Position numbers and translations under genes: made by a program. Below the pieces are notes generated by a model. It did not search any database. It was not told the origin of the DNA and was given only the letters and a program-made list of their open reading frames with translations. Below, piece after piece: positions 10,771 through 22,494 of a stretch of DNA of 51,670 nt (positions are counted from its first letter, which is position 1; every line of letters begins with the position of its first letter). This DNA is from Zygnema cylindricum (Eukaryota; Streptophyta; Zygnematophyceae; Zygnematales; Zygnemataceae): NCBI GenBank assembly GCA_037447655.1, contig JBBHKE010000881.1, positions 1 to 51,670 on the forward strand, read 5' to 3'.

Positions 10771-11535
10771 CGTTGACCGAGCTTTGAAAGTCTTTGTGGA
10801 TATAAAAATGATATGCAAACCTTTGTTAATGCAGCTTTATTTTTTCTTGTTTTTCTTCCGTTCCTTTTTCGTACATTGCTTCTAGGCATGATTTATATGT
10901 TTAAACATGAGTTGGCTTGTATCTTCCGATCATCCTATTTTGATTTTTGTTTCATTTTCTTTTTGCAAATAAAAGAAAGTAAATACTTAAGATTCACTTT
11001 ATTACACATATCCCCAAAAAATGAACAAAAAAGACACATTGCGGCCCTTTTGACACTTGATTATTCAAATGCTAAATGTCAAACTCAATACTCATGTTTT
11101 AAGAAATGAAATACTTATATCAAATTTGCAAAAGTAAAAGAATAGATTTCATCAAGTTTACAATCCACATTCGTTCTTCACCTATTTTACCCGTTTTCTC
11201 TCTTTCGGATCTCTTTTTTTTCGGATCTCTCTTTTTCCAAATCTTCAATTAAGAGGCTCAAAACTGTTTCATATTAGTTAGCTTGGTTGTAGTTTACATT
11301 TCTACACACCACACACAAAAAAAAAAAAACATATCCAAAAATCCAACCTATGACCCTAACTGCTTTAGAGACAAATTTGAAAAACACAAACTTTGCAAAA
11401 ACAACCAACCAACCAACCAACCAACTTTGCAACTCAATTTGTATAACCAGAGGGTCTCTGTTTACAAATATGCTATTTAACAACAAACCTCTATGACTTG
11501 TCCAAAAGTACATGGTTTTCTCTTCTTATTATTTC
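10771..11535. other. Duplicated 3' flank of BTB unit B
   Basis: Non-coding. 10830-11260 aligns with the flank of unit A (560-1000). In the sense of gene B this is the 3' side, where other copies carry a TAAATAAAG-type poly(A) signal. Here the matching site reads TAAACAGAG on the minus strand. A run of the tetramer CCAA lies at 11405-11424. Confidence 0.5.
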
Positions 11536-12762
11536 TCAAAGATTTTCTTGGATTGTTCCAGTATCGATACTAAGGTGCTTTATTGCCTCAGACAAATCCC
11601 TTACTTCAGGAGAATTTTGGATTTCTACAGTAACTTCTTCAAAACATGGCAACAGATTTCCAGAATTTCTGTGGTCTCTATTCAGTTGGTTGTGTAAAAA
11701 GTTGCACCGTTCCTTGTATGGTAAAGTTTTGATCATTGTTGTTATTTCTGTAATTTCTTCGCGAGTCCGAACATAGGAAAGATCAATGGGCATTTCCAGC
11801 CAAAGTTGTATCCACTTCATTCGTCGAGGTAAATCCAAAACAAGATGGCCCTTCAACAACAATTTGTTCACCATTTTGACAATGTCTCCTAGTTCAGCAT
11901 TTTCGTGCTCCCATTTTGCAGACTTGGGATTAGTTTTTATGTTTTTCATTTGAGTTGAGCCAATATGGCATAGTTGAAGATTGTATATTTGGAATGAAAA
12001 AGGTTTCAGAGCAACCTCGAGTATGCCAAAGACGAGTTTAAGGCGTTGAATCGAAACTGAATTTGTCAATTTTCCCGAATCAATGACCTTATTTTCGACT
12101 TCCTGATTAAAAGAATTCAATGCAAAACTGAGAATGTTACAAAGACCTATTCTTATTTCGGTAAGGGACAAAGTAGGCAACAAATCTCTTTTTGCAACTT
12201 TCAACAATAAGGCACCTGCATGAACAAGTGTAGTTTTCTTTTTGCTCTCTAAATTCTGCAAAAGGTCCCCAAAAAGAAGAGGGGCCCAAGAGGATCCCAC
12301 AGGCAATATTCTTCTCACAATAGGTTCTATCACTCCCTCGTCAATCTGCATTTGTTGAATTACAGTTGTAATTTCAAGTCTTTCACTTTCACTCCACGGA
12401 ACGGATTCCAAATACTGCAAGGAAGCGGTTACCCCTTTCTTGTACGCGAGCTGATTTGAAACAATCAAAATATTCAAAGCTGATTGGATGTTGCCTATTT
12501 TCTCCAAATAGGTATTTTCATCACCTGACATGATTTCCAAAACATTCTTGTATGCCGTTGTCGAAGAAACTAATGGATTCGTCTTTATTGCATACTCGCA
12601 AGCACAATTTTTGAAAGATATGGCATTATTTTCCGAAATGCCAGAAAATTTTGAGGCCAAAAATTCGCTTTCACGAAGAGCCTCAAGAGAGAGAGTGGCC
12701 GTACAAATTTCTTTCCCATTTTCTTCCAAAGTGACAATTACCATCTTCTCAGAACTTTCCAT
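11536..12762 (-). CDS. BTB/POZ-domain-like protein, copy B, intact
   Basis: This is an uninterrupted single-exon ORF of 408 aa. The ATG at 12762 is preferred over the upstream GTG, since GTG is not a usual nuclear start. Residues 1 to about 115 read as a degenerate BTB/POZ domain ('ICTATLSLEAL', 'AYKNVLEIMSG', 'IQSALNILIVSNQLAYKKG'). It is followed by 'YLESVPWSES' at about 117-126, a junction also seen in plant BTB/POZ proteins of the type with a YLEAVPWSE segment. The remainder is a predicted helical C-terminal half with 'KVVKMVNKLLLKGHLVLDL'-type sequence. Known BTB proteins of this group are thought to be adaptors, some for CUL3 ubiquitin ligases; binding here is inference only. It shares duplicated 5' and 3' flanks with the other copies. 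Function is unknown. Confidence 0.75.
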   Translation of the reverse strand: MESSEKMVIVTLEENGKEICTATLSLEALRESEFLASKFSGISENNAISFKNCACEYAIKTNPLVSSTTAYKNVLEIMSGDENTYLEKIGNIQSALNILIVSNQLAYKKGVTASLQYLESVPWSESERLEITTVIQQMQIDEGVIEPIVRRILPVGSSWAPLLFGDLLQNLESKKKTTLVHAGALLLKVAKRDLLPTLSLTEIRIGLCNILSFALNSFNQEVENKVIDSGKLTNSVSIQRLKLVFGILEVALKPFSFQIYNLQLCHIGSTQMKNIKTNPKSAKWEHENAELGDIVKMVNKLLLKGHLVLDLPRRMKWIQLWLEMPIDLSYVRTREEITEITTMIKTLPYKERCNFLHNQLNRDHRNSGNLLPCFEEVTVEIQNSPEVRDLSEAIKHLSIDTGTIQENL

Positions 12763-13176
12763 TTCCACAAGAAAGGAAACGTTTGTAAAAAGCTGATTCT
12801 TTTTGTTTTACTTTGGTACAATATTGTCTACTGAATCTCCAAGCCGAACCGCAAATTCAAACTATTCAAACTGTGGTCTCCTCTTTTTCGTTTAATCTCC
12901 CGCTCTCTTCTTTTTGGTGAAACTTTCCTACTGCAAGATTTAGTAAGCCTCGATTTAACATACTTTTGGAAACTGAACACTCTTCTAAAAAGATACAAGG
13001 CAGGTACCTAAAAGTACGCAGAATGACTTTACGTTCTGAAAAATCTCCTGAATTACCTTTGATTTTTATAATGAAATCTCGTTTTTAAAAGGCAGAAAAA
13101 AGGTACAAATTGCAGTGAAAGTTCTCTCCTCTAATCCATAGGGTCGGGACTCGAGGCAAAACGTTGTCACCATAAG
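12763..13176. other. Upstream region of BTB copy B, conserved among copies
   Basis: Non-coding 5' flank. It contains segments shared with the flanks of copies C and D, such as 'ggaaactgaa' near 12970 and 'tgatttttataat' near 13062. A weak promoter could lie here but no confident TATA box is placed. Confidence 0.4.
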
Positions 13177-13830
13177 AAGTGTCCACGTGGCAAGACCAAG
13201 CTTCATGAGGCCTTCCCTCTATTCGCCATGTAGCAAGAAAAGGTGCAAAGCATTGCAAACTCTAGCCACGTGGCAGGAGAAAGGCTAATGCAGACAAATA
13301 GAAGCATAACACGCTGCAACTGCCGTAGATAATCCGATAGCTTGTCGCGTGACAGAGAAAATGCAAACAAATCAAATGCTTAACATTGGAAGGTGGAAAT
13401 TGTAATGAAGGTCAATAAAAAGCTTGCCTTTAGACAGCCTAATGCAAGCAAAGGACAATATGGCGTAGTGTAGGCCAAGCCTAATACGACAGATTTAAAT
13501 CTAGCGAAGGCCAAGCCTAATACGACAGATTTAAAGCTTGCGACGTTGCAACCAGTATGCAGGATTTTTTTATCTTGCCAAGTGGCAGGCTCACAGTTTA
13601 AAGGGAGATAATTCAAAGATAGTCAGTTTAGTGAAGATAATTCAAAGCCTGCCACATGGCAAAGGCAGTTCGAATCCAAATAATGCAAAGTCCATGGATC
13701 ATATGAAGGTTTAAGTCGAACAGTCCAGAAATGTGCCACGTGGTAAGGGGAGCCAGGATGCAAACACTTAAAAAGCGTAAAACGAGGTAGGGAAAAGCAA
13801 AATGGAGGGAACACTCAAAATTGTAAAGTT
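13177..13830. repeat. G-box palindrome array upstream of copy B
   Basis: CCACGTGGCA or GCCACGTGG(C/T) occurs at 13183, 13265 and 13735. Decayed versions occur near 13346 (TCGCGTGACA), 13576 (CCAAGTGGCA) and 13651 (CCACATGGCA), often followed by 'aatgcaaa'. Spacings of about 75-86 bp suggest a decayed tandem repeat of about 80 bp. A separate 39-bp direct repeat with 'ccaagcctaatacgacag' is at 13472-13540. CACGTG is the core site of plant bZIP and bHLH factors; whether these sites act in regulation is unknown. Confidence 0.6.
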
Positions 13831-15349
13831 GAAATTTCAAAGGCAGCCAGCGTACTTTTCTGTACCTTTCGTACCTTTGCGTTCAATACGAGATGCGGTT
13901 TCGCCTGTACTTTATATGTAAATATGGACGTGTAAAAATATGGACGTGTCAGTTCCTATTTCCTGATTGGTTGCGCAATGATTAGCGCACTTATGACTTC
14001 ATGCAGAGGTGCCGGGATCGACTCTTGAATGACTCATGCGATTCTCACGCATGGACACTTTTTAAACCCCAGATTCTGCGATCTTAACGAGGAGTTGCAG
14101 GAAAATAAAGAAATTAGTTGTGCATCATTAGTTGTGTTTCAAATCAATGAACAATTTGTCCAAGTGTGGATACTTCTTACCGGACGAGTTGATTTTTTCT
14201 TTCTGGAAAGATAGGCATCATGTTATGAATTGAGTTGGCTCACTTGTCTTTCGAACCCTTTTTCAAATGTTACTTCTTTTTTCTTGCTTGCTCTTTTCTT
14301 GTTTTTTTCGAAGACATGACTCCTACATTTGAACATGAGTTGACTTCTAGCTTCTGATCGTCTTGTGCTATTTTCTGTCAGTGTTTCCTTTTTGCATAGC
14401 ACGAAAAGAATGTTTGATGTTGTGAGGTGGAAATATCTTGAATAGAAGGATGCTGGAAAATGAAAAAAATCCGTCAATGCCTTTGAGGTCGAAAGATTTG
14501 GGAAGATAGCGGTAAAACAACAATGTCTTATAGTGCGCCGTGAGAAAATTCACGGTAAGATTGTTTCCATTTGGCCTCTAGTGGACGAAACATGATGGTG
14601 ACCATGTTCTCCAAATTTTGTCAACATGCGTCAATAGATCAAAAATCACATTGTGATATGAACAGTTATATGAACATTTCAAGCCTTTTTGTTTTTCATT
14701 TTTTTGTATAAAACAAAAACGTTGTAACCAAAAATAGTGTTGTTAAAACATCAAAAGGGTTGATGATGAACTATAATTTTGTACCAATAATTTTGTCACT
14801 CAGTATTTTTACACCCGTATTTCTATCAGGTGTTAAGTCAACTGAAGGAGGAGCAACTGGAGGAACAACTGAAACAGGAAATTATTCCACAAACGCATTT
14901 CTTAAGATGAACACGCCACTCTTTTAGAGTTGCCCCCAAAAAAACAAAAAACTGAAAGAGGAGCTTTTTGACTCCTGATTATTTAAATGCCAAATGTCAA
15001 ATTCAATACCCTCCTCCCTTCAAAACTGAAACATAATGTCGGATTTGAGGAGGCAAAACATTCTTTCTTCACCCATTATTTTACCAGTTTCCCGTGTCGC
15101 CCATATTTATCTCTCTTTACTCAATCTTTAAACGACACTCAAACTGTTTCTCTTTTGGAGTTAACATTCCAAAATAAAAACATATTTAAAACTCCAACCT
15201 AAAAGCCGTGCCACTTAAAGACGGAATCAAAATTTGCAGAACACAAACATAACTACAGAAAAACTAGCCAAACCCATTTTTTTGCAACACCTCTATTCAT
15301 AAAACCATATCGGCTTTATGTACAAATTTGCTATTTTACAACAAATCTA
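13831..15349. other. Intergenic between BTB copies B and C
   Basis: Non-coding. The 'gcagccagcgtacttttctgtac' segment near 13850 recurs at 17695. 14240-14560 resembles 26850-27050 (the 3' side of copy F) and in part 590-720. 14985-15340 is the 3' flank of copy C ('gtcaaattcaatac', 'ctttatgtacaaattt'). No credible gene. Confidence 0.5.
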
Positions 15350-16609
15350 TTATGTCTTGCCCGAGATTAGATGGTTTCTCTTTTTATTTTTACTCTCGAG
15401 TTTTTTCTGAATTTTTTCGGCATGAATACCAAGGCGCCTTACTGCCTCGGACAAACTTTTCACTTTAGGACAATTTTGGAATTCTGCAGTAACTTCTTCA
15501 AAAAATGGCGATAAACTTCCAGAGTTTATGTGGTCCCCATTCACTTGGTTGAATAAAAAGTTGCACCGTTCCTCATATGGTAAAGTTTTAATGATTTTTA
15601 TTATATCTGTAATTTCTTCGGGAGTCCGAATATGTGTACCATCAATGGGCATTTCCAACCAAAGCTCTAGCCACTCCATTCTTTGAGGCATATCCAAAAC
15701 AAGATGGCCCTTCAACAACAATCTGTTCACTATTTTCACAACATCCTCCAGTTCAGCATTTAAACGCACATAGTTTAACTTGTGATCGTAACTAAATCTG
15801 ATGTTATTCAGTTGAATTGAGCCAATATGACGAAGTTGAAGCTCGTTTATTTGAAACGAAAAATGTTTCAGAGCAACATCGAGTGCGCCAAAGACGATCT
15901 TAAGGCGTAGAATCAAAAGTGTCGGTTGTGCCAAATCAACGACCTTATTCTCGACATCCTGATTAAAAGTATTCAATGCAAAACTGAGGATGCTATAAAA
16001 ACCCCTTCTAAGTTCGGTAAGAGACAAAGAAGTGAACAAATTTCTATTTGCAAATTTCAACAATTCGACACCTGCATGAACAAGTGCAGATTTTTCTTTG
16101 CTCTTTAAATTGTTCAAAAGCTTCTCAAAAAGCAAAGGGGCCCAGTAAGACCCCATAGGAACTATTCTTTTTACAACAGGTCCTATCACTTCCTCGTCAA
16201 TTCGTATTTGTTGAATTACAGTTGCAATTTTAAGTGTTTCACTTTCACTCCACGGAACGGATTCCAAATGTTGCAACGAAGCATCTACTCCTTTCTGGTA
16301 GGAAAGCTCATTCGAAACAATCAAAACATTCAAAGCTGATTGGATGTCAACTATTTTCTCCAAATAGGTATGTTCACCACCTGCCATGATTTCCAAAACA
16401 TGCTCGTATGCCGCTGTCGAAGAAACTAATGGATTCGTCTTTATTGCATACCTGCAAACACCACTATTGTCTTTCAAAATGCCCGAATATTTTCTTCCCA
16501 AAATTTTGCCTTCACGTAGAGCCCCAAGTGAGAGAGTGGAGGTACAAATCCTTTACCCATTTTCTTCTGACAGCAAAGTGATCGTGACAATCTTCTTAGA
16601 ATTTTCCAT
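15350..16609 (-). pseudogene. BTB/POZ-like family copy C, one nonsense codon
   Basis: From the ATG at 16609 the frame reads MENSKKIVTITLLSEENG and meets TAA at codon 19 (16553-16555), where copies B and D have AAA. The same frame then stays open to 15350. It holds the BTB-like half, the 'LESVPWSES' junction and the full C-terminal half ('EDVVKIVNRLLLKGHLVLDM', 'EEITDIIKIIKTLPY'). There is no frameshift. The downstream open frame is long only if a TTG start is allowed, so a functional full-length protein needs stop readthrough, a sequencing error or an internal ATG. This is the youngest-looking dead copy of the array. Confidence 0.85.
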
Positions 16610-17040
16610 TTTCACAAGAAAGGAAACGTTTGTAAAAAGCTATTGCCTTTTGTTTTGCTTTGCTAAAATATAGTCTACTGAAACTCCAAGTTGAGTCAGG
16701 AATTCAAACTGTTCAAAATGTGGTTTTCTCTCTTTTGTTTCGCGGTGGCAATTTTCTATATATCTCCAGCTACTGCTGATTTTTTTACTTACTGCGAGCT
16801 TTAGTAAGCTTAACGATATAACGTACTTTGGAAACTGAATATTCTATAATAGATACATTTAGTTACCGAAAAACTCGCAGAACGACTTTTCGTTCTGAAA
16901 ACTCTCCTTCCTGTTTTGGTGGATTACCTTTGATTTTTATAATACAACCTCGTTCTCAAAAGGTATTCAAAAGGTACAGAATGCATAGAAATTCTAGTCA
17001 CTAATAAGGTAGGGTCGAGGACTCGAGGCAAAACGTTGTC
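16610..17040. other. Upstream region of BTB copy C, conserved among copies
   Basis: Non-coding 5' flank, parallel to 12763-13176 and 22495-22990: shared 'ctttggaaactgaa', 'ttttataat' and 'actcgaggcaaa(a/g)' segments. No confident promoter element was placed. Confidence 0.4.
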
Positions 17041-17700
17041 ACTTTAAAAAGTGTTTCTTAAAGGTTTTCCACGTGGCAAGACCAAGGTTCTTCCATGAAG
17101 ATTTGACATTGTAGCAACAACAGCCGGATTGCAAAGCATTGCTCTCTTGACAGGTGGTAGGAGAAAGGCTAATGCAGACACGAAAAAGCATATCACGTTG
17201 GCAACTGCAGTAGATTTTAGATTTTCCAACAAATTGTCACGTCGCAAAGTCTAAAATGCAAATTAATCAAAAGCTTAACGTTGCAGGTCATTGAAAAGCT
17301 CGCCATAAGGACAGCCTTAATGCAAGCAAAGCGCAATGGCGGGGTAATTCAAAGCTTGTGACATTGTAGGCTAAGTCTAATAAGACAAATTTAAAGTTTG
17401 CCACGTGGCAACTTGCATGCAAGTGATTTCAAACCTGCCATGTGACAGGCTCATAGTTTTACGAGGATGATTCAAAGCTTGTCAGTGTAGTGAAGACAAT
17501 TGAAAGTGTCAATGGCGAACACAATCCAAATAATGCAAAGCCTATTTACTTATCTAAGGGTCTAAGGCAAACAGCCATCCAATTAGTAAGGGGAGCCAGA
17601 ATGCAGACACAAAAAAAAGCGGAAAACGAGGTAGGGAAAAGCATAATGGAGAAACATTCAAAAATCAAAAATGTGCAAGGTTGAAACTTCAAAGGCAGCC
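17041..17700. repeat. G-box palindrome array upstream of copy C
   Basis: CCACGTGGCA occurs at 17069 and 17401, with decayed versions near 17237 (TCACGTCGCA) and 17436 (CCATGTGACA). The block aligns with 13177-13830 and 23000-23560, including 'gcaagcaaag' and 'gtctaataagacaaattta'. It lies about 450-1100 bp upstream of the copy C start. Confidence 0.55.
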
Positions 17701-18637
17701 AGCGTACTTTTCTGTACCTTTCGTACCTTTGACAGCGAGCTTCCAGCAGTTGTCAAAGTAGTGAGAAAGCTTTACTAGCACGTTGTCAAAGTAGTGAGAA
17801 AGCTTTACTAGCACCAGAGCACCAGAAGAGTGCCGCATTCTGACATACAGTCATGCAGTCTCGCAAATGGGGAACAAGTCAGAGAAAACGGTAGGAAATT
17901 CCGAATATTCGGATGTGTCGAACGTGTTTAAGTCGTCCAGGTTTTGTTCAGAGTGCAGGTCAATGCGCATTTTGAATTTTGTATGACCTATGTTAAAAGT
18001 ACAGTAACGTACGAGCAATGTGTACTATTTGAGGTCGTATTGACAGTTTCAACTTTCAAGACGTCCGCTTTTCAACACGAGTCGAAATCAATTTCGTAAG
18101 AACAAATCAGAAGCCAGCTTTGCCCGTTGGTCTACTTTCAGTTCCTTGCCCGTAAACTACGGCGGACGCGGATTGCCTTCTCCAAATTTTGCTGTGGTAC
18201 ACTCAGTTTACAACTTTCAGAAGCAAGGTTTAAATTAATAGGATAGTCATTGAACCGTAGATCGAAGTGATCGACGGCATTCCTGCTAAGTACGAAAGTT
18301 TATCGTATTGCCTTGTAAAAGAACTTCTTCGGAAAAAATGTGTCCACCTCGATTGATACCACATCTTGCGACAATCTTTAACATGACTTCGCACGAAAAG
18401 TGCATCGTACTGTATTTTGTGCGAGGCAAAGAATCTCTCAAACGGAAACTCGTACCTACCATCGCATTTTTCATCATAAGTGTGACAGGCGACCTCATGT
18501 TCCATGCTTCATGCGTCGTTCTGTAGAGCGATTGCACGTGCCGAAACTTCTGTAGAAATTAGAACTGACACGTGCTAACCTTTCGCACGCCTGACTTCAG
18601 TTCATGCCGTACAGGAGTTATGGATAAATAGAAAGAC
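17701..18637. other. Duplicated intergenic block (matches 23680-24930)
   Basis: Non-coding. A 35-bp direct repeat with 'gttgtcaaagtagtgagaaa' lies at 17750-17812. From about 17870 to 18640 the sequence aligns with 23780-24930: 'ggtcgtattgacagttt', 'gaccgtagatcgaagtgat'-like and 'catgacttcgcacgaaaagt' segments. The paralogous site CTTTAACA near 18376 is the empty counterpart of the MITE insertion at 24313-24675. Confidence 0.6.
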
Positions 18638-18645
18638 ATTTGTTC

Positions 18646-19287
18646 CATAGTTCAAAAGTAGGTGAAAGTAGGCCCATACAGTATGCCTATTGTATGCAAA
18701 ACATACAATATGCCCTTAAGACCCATATTGTATTGGTCGAAAAATGAAAAAAAAGGTTAAGAGGGTTGAGTTGCACATCGATCGATAGAGAATTAAACGG
18801 CATGTCTAAATTTTGAAAAAAAATCGGACAAAAAATATTTTTTCTGTGAATTTTGAGGTGTTTTTTATTTCAACCGTCAGATTTGGACGATCGGACGGTC
18901 GCTGATCAAAGTAGCGATCTTAAGAAGATCACATGAAAAGCCCATAACACAACTTACGATAGGACAATTTGTCATATTAGCGTCTGCAATTTTGAAGGCC
19001 ACACTAAATAAAGCCTCAAATTGACCAACCAGGTTGCCCGTCCGCGTTTTTTTTTTTTTTTTTCCGGGTTTTTTTTCCGGCGGAATGTCATCCTACGCCG
19101 CGTGAGTTCGCTAAAAAATTTCGTCAGGTGGCGTGCGCTGTACTATGATCATACGTAATATTCGTACGATCGTACAAGAGTGTCTGCAACTCACACCCAT
19201 ACAATATGCCTACTCTACGCGAGTTTAGTGCCAAGTTTTGTGCGCCTACCAAAGGCCTACCATAAAAACGCCTACTTTTGAACTATG
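18646..19287. mobile_element. CATAGTTC-family MITE, 642 bp, exact 8-bp TSD
   Basis: The ends CATAGTTCAAAAGTAGG and CCTACTTTTGAACTATG are exact inverted repeats. The identical octamer ATTTGTTC lies on both sides (18638-18645 and 19288-19295). The interior encodes no protein and includes 'cggacggtcgctgatcaaag', shared by all family members. This copy carries extra sequence (about 18970-19240) missing from the 363-bp copy at 24313. An 8-bp duplication and CA..TG ends fit a hAT-type non-autonomous family. Confidence 0.88.
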
Positions 19288-19295
19288 ATTTGTTC

Positions 19296-20499
19296 ACTTT
19301 TGCCATTTCTGCTCTACAACATGCCCAGACCAGAGACCAGAAGAACCCCATTGCTGTCTCCGTACATTCCTTCGATCAAATGAAAATGCAGATTTGCTGA
19401 CGACTGACGTCACGTTTCCTCTGGCCTTGCGTGTCCAAACCCGCCTGATGGCCACGTGGCGTCAACTTACACCTTCGACGGGAAAATACATGTGCAGCTG
19501 GATCCAATAGTTTAACTGTTTTGCACTTGAAACCTATTTTTTATGAACAACAATTCTAATGCGATTTCATAAAGTGAAACTTCCGTAGTCCTAAAACTAT
19601 ACAGAAACGGGGAGCCTTTTGCGTCCTAGCGAATAACAAGATTCTATTGGTCGAGTTTTTCGTCTGGGCTGAGAAGTGCTCGCCGGTCCTTAACCTTTTT
19701 GCGAAAGCTAAGGGCTCTCCTTTACAAAATTTTCAATGGAGTTTTGCCCTAATTTCTCGTGTGTGCTAATCATATTTCTTAACACAAGAAGATCCTCAAT
19801 GTGGTGACAAGACAATGGGAATAATTTGTTGATCATGTAGGGAAAATGAAAAATAAACGGTAATAAAAAAAGACTTATTAAATTACCGGTATTGAAAGTT
19901 TCAAATGAGGCAGAAAAATCAACTGATGAAGCAACTGAAACATAGAACTATTGAAAAAAAATAAATCTTAAGATGAAAAAGGCAATTAACTACGAGATAC
20001 CCCGAGAATATCCTGAGAAAATAGACAAAAGAGGCACATGGAGGCACATTTGTCAACTGTTATTTATTTAAATGTCAAATGTCAAACTCAATACTCTCAT
20101 ATCTCGTAAAAACTGAATTACAACATCAAATCTGCGAATCTGCGAAGGTGAAAGTACAAATTTTATCAAATGTAGAGTCTATTCTAATTCTCCAGCAGTC
20201 GTGTCATATATGTTTCCCTTGTCTCCCTTTCTGATCTCTCTTTTATCAATCTTGAGACGAGGCTCAAACTGTTTCCTTGTTTGCAGTTAACATTCCTGAC
20301 ACACCCAAAAAAAACAAAAAAAAACATATCCAAAACTCGTCACCTAAAACCCTCGCCACTTAAAAATAAAATCAAAATTTCAGAACGCGTACATCAACTT
20401 CGGGAAAACTAGCAAAAACCCCTTTTTTGCAACAACAACTCAATTTGTAAAACCATAAAGGCATTATTGACAAATTTTATTTTTTGCAAAAAACGTTAC
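19296..20499. other. Duplicated intergenic block (matches 24945-25560 and 27290-27700)
   Basis: Non-coding. 19300-19830 aligns with 24945-25530 ('gccatttctgctctacaac', 'cagaccagagaccag', 'gggagccttttgcgtcctag'). 19910-20480 aligns with the 3' flanks of other BTB copies ('aatgtcaaactcaatactct', 'aacattcctgacacaccc'). No gene. Confidence 0.5.
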
Positions 20500-20757
20500 T
20501 GCCTTGTCCAAACTTAGGTTTTTCCTCTTTTTTCTTTTTCTGGATTTTCCTACAATAAAAGTGCTTTATGCCTCGGACAAATCTCCCTTACTTCAGATGA
20601 ATTTTGAATTTCTGATTTTTTTTTTTTTTTTTTTTTTTTTCAACTTCTTCAAAAAGTGGCAACTGTCTTCTAGAATTTTTGCAGTTCCAGTTCATTTGGT
20701 TGCATAAAAATTTGCAGCTTTCCTCTTATGGTAAAGTTTTGATGATTTTTGTTAATT
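20500..20757 (-). pseudogene. BTB/POZ-like family, 3' fragment
   Basis: About 250 bp on the minus strand match the last 80 or so codons of the family (compare 21255-21480), including the equivalents of 'LPYE', the 'Q(L/V)NG' region and the C-terminal Lys-rich end. A T run at 20617-20641 interrupts it. Directly at 20758 it joins sequence belonging to the 3' flank of the next copy (compare 11070), so it is a truncated relic left by unequal exchange. Confidence 0.7.
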
Positions 20758-21099
20758 CTCAAATGCTAAAAGTCAAACTCAATACTCTCATCTCTTGAAA
20801 ACTGAAATATAACATCAAATTTGCAGAGGTAAAAGTACAAATTTTATCAAATTTACAATATACTTTCTTCACTCTTTCGTGTACCCGTTTCTCTCGTCTC
20901 CTTTCCTCATTTCTCTCTTCCTAATCTTGAAAAGAGGATCAAACTGATTCCTATTAACTTTTTTGCAGTTAACATTCCTCACTCACCAGAAACATTGTAT
21001 GTCCAATATTATTTATTATTATTCTTATTTTACACACATGAAAAACCGACCAACCAAAAACCCTCAGCACCTCCTAAAATCCTCAGCACTTAGAGACAA
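20758..21099. other. 3' flank of BTB copy D
   Basis: Non-coding. It aligns with 3' flanks of other copies ('gctaaaagtcaaactcaata', 'atcttgaaaagagg'). No gene. Confidence 0.5.
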
Positions 21100-22494
21100 T
21101 CAAAATTGCGAAACTCGTACACAAACTTTGCAAAACTTGCAAACCTGTTTTTCTTGCAACAACTTCTCTATACGTACAACCATAGGGTCACTAATTACAA
21201 ATTTTGCAAGATTTACAACAAACCTGTATGTCTTTTTCAAAGTTGGTTGTTTCCTCTTTTTATCTTTTCCTCCTTCGAGATTTTCCCGCATTTTTCCGGC
21301 ATGAGTACCAAGGTGCTTTACTGCCTCGGATAAATCCTTTACTTTGGGAGAATTTTGGATTTCTGCGGTAACTTCCTTAAAAAATGAGAACAGAAGTTCA
21401 GAATTTTGTTGCTTCCCATTCAGTCGGTCCCATAAAAAGTTTGAGCGATCCTCATATGGTAGAGTTTTGATGATTTTTGTTATATCTGTAATTTCCTCGG
21501 GAGTACGAACTCGTGTACCACCAATGGGCATTTCCAGCCAAAGTTGTAACCACTCCATCCTTTGGCGCAAATTCAAAACAAGATGGCCCTTCAATAACAA
21601 TTTGTTCACCATTTTCACAACGTCCTCTAGTTCAGCATTTGGAGGCTCATATACAAAATTTCTGTAGTTCTTCAATTGGAATGAGCCTATATGACGGAGT
21701 TGAAGATTGTTCATTTGAAACGAAAAATGTTCCAGAGCAACATCGAGTGCGCCAAAGACAATTTTAAGGCGTAAAATCGATAATGAATTTTTCACTAGTC
21801 GCAAATCAACGACCTTATTCTCGACTTCTCGATTAAAAGTATTCAACGCAAAATCGAGGATGCTACAAAACCCCGTTCTAATTTCGGTAAGAGACAAAAA
21901 AGGGAACAAATCTCTTTTTGCAACTTTCAACAATAAGGCACCTGCATGAACAAGAGCAAATTCTTCTTTGCCTTTTAAATTGTCCAAAAGTTCCTCAAAA
22001 TAAAGAGGGATCCAAGATGACCCCACAGGAGTTATTCTCTTTACAACAGGTCCTATCACTCCCTCATCAATTTTCACTTGTTGAATTACACTTGCAATTT
22101 CAAGTGTTTCACTTTCGCTCCACGGAACCGATTCCAAATATTGCACCGAAGCAATTACCCCTTTCTTGTACGAGAGCTGATGTGAAACAATCAAAATATC
22201 CAAAGCTGATTGGATGTCACCTATTTTCTCCAAATAGGTATGTTCACCACCTGCCATGATTTCTAAAACATTTTCGTACGCTGCTGTCGAAGAAACTAAA
22301 GGTTCTGTCTTTATTGCGAACTGGCAAACAAAACTGTTGAAAGATGGGTCCTTCCTCTCCCAGGTGCGCAGAAATTTTTCTGACAAAAATCGGCTTTCAT
22401 ATAGAGCCTCAAGAGAGAGAGTGGCCGTACAAATCTCTTTCCCATTTTCTTCTGACACCAAAGTGACCGTGACAACCTCCTCACGATCTTCCAT
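21100..22494 (-). CDS. BTB/POZ-domain-like protein, copy D, intact and longest
   Basis: This is an uninterrupted single-exon ORF of 464 aa from the ATG at 22494. A TAG lies in frame upstream with only a GTG between, so this is the first ATG. Residues 1 to about 118 form a divergent BTB/POZ-like domain ('ICTATLSLEALYESRFL', 'AYENVLEIMAGGEHTYLEKI', 'SALDILIVSHQLSYKKG'). 'LESVPWSES' follows at about 120-128, then a long helical region with 'HAGALLLKVAKRDL' and 'NKLLLKGHLVLNL'. Where other copies stop soon after the 'AGKMRENLEG'-type end, this one reads on about 40 residues through Lys-rich and flank-derived sequence, so the extension is probably a lost stop codon. Role unknown; a ubiquitin-ligase adaptor function is possible by family analogy only. 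Confidence 0.78.
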   Translation of the reverse strand: MEDREEVVTVTLVSEENGKEICTATLSLEALYESRFLSEKFLRTWERKDPSFNSFVCQFAIKTEPLVSSTAAYENVLEIMAGGEHTYLEKIGDIQSALDILIVSHQLSYKKGVIASVQYLESVPWSESETLEIASVIQQVKIDEGVIGPVVKRITPVGSSWIPLYFEELLDNLKGKEEFALVHAGALLLKVAKRDLFPFLSLTEIRTGFCSILDFALNTFNREVENKVVDLRLVKNSLSILRLKIVFGALDVALEHFSFQMNNLQLRHIGSFQLKNYRNFVYEPPNAELEDVVKMVNKLLLKGHLVLNLRQRMEWLQLWLEMPIGGTRVRTPEEITDITKIIKTLPYEDRSNFLWDRLNGKQQNSELLFSFFKEVTAEIQNSPKVKDLSEAVKHLGTHAGKMRENLEGGKDKKRKQPTLKKTYRFVVNLAKFVISDPMVVRIEKLLQEKQVCKFCKVCVRVSQF

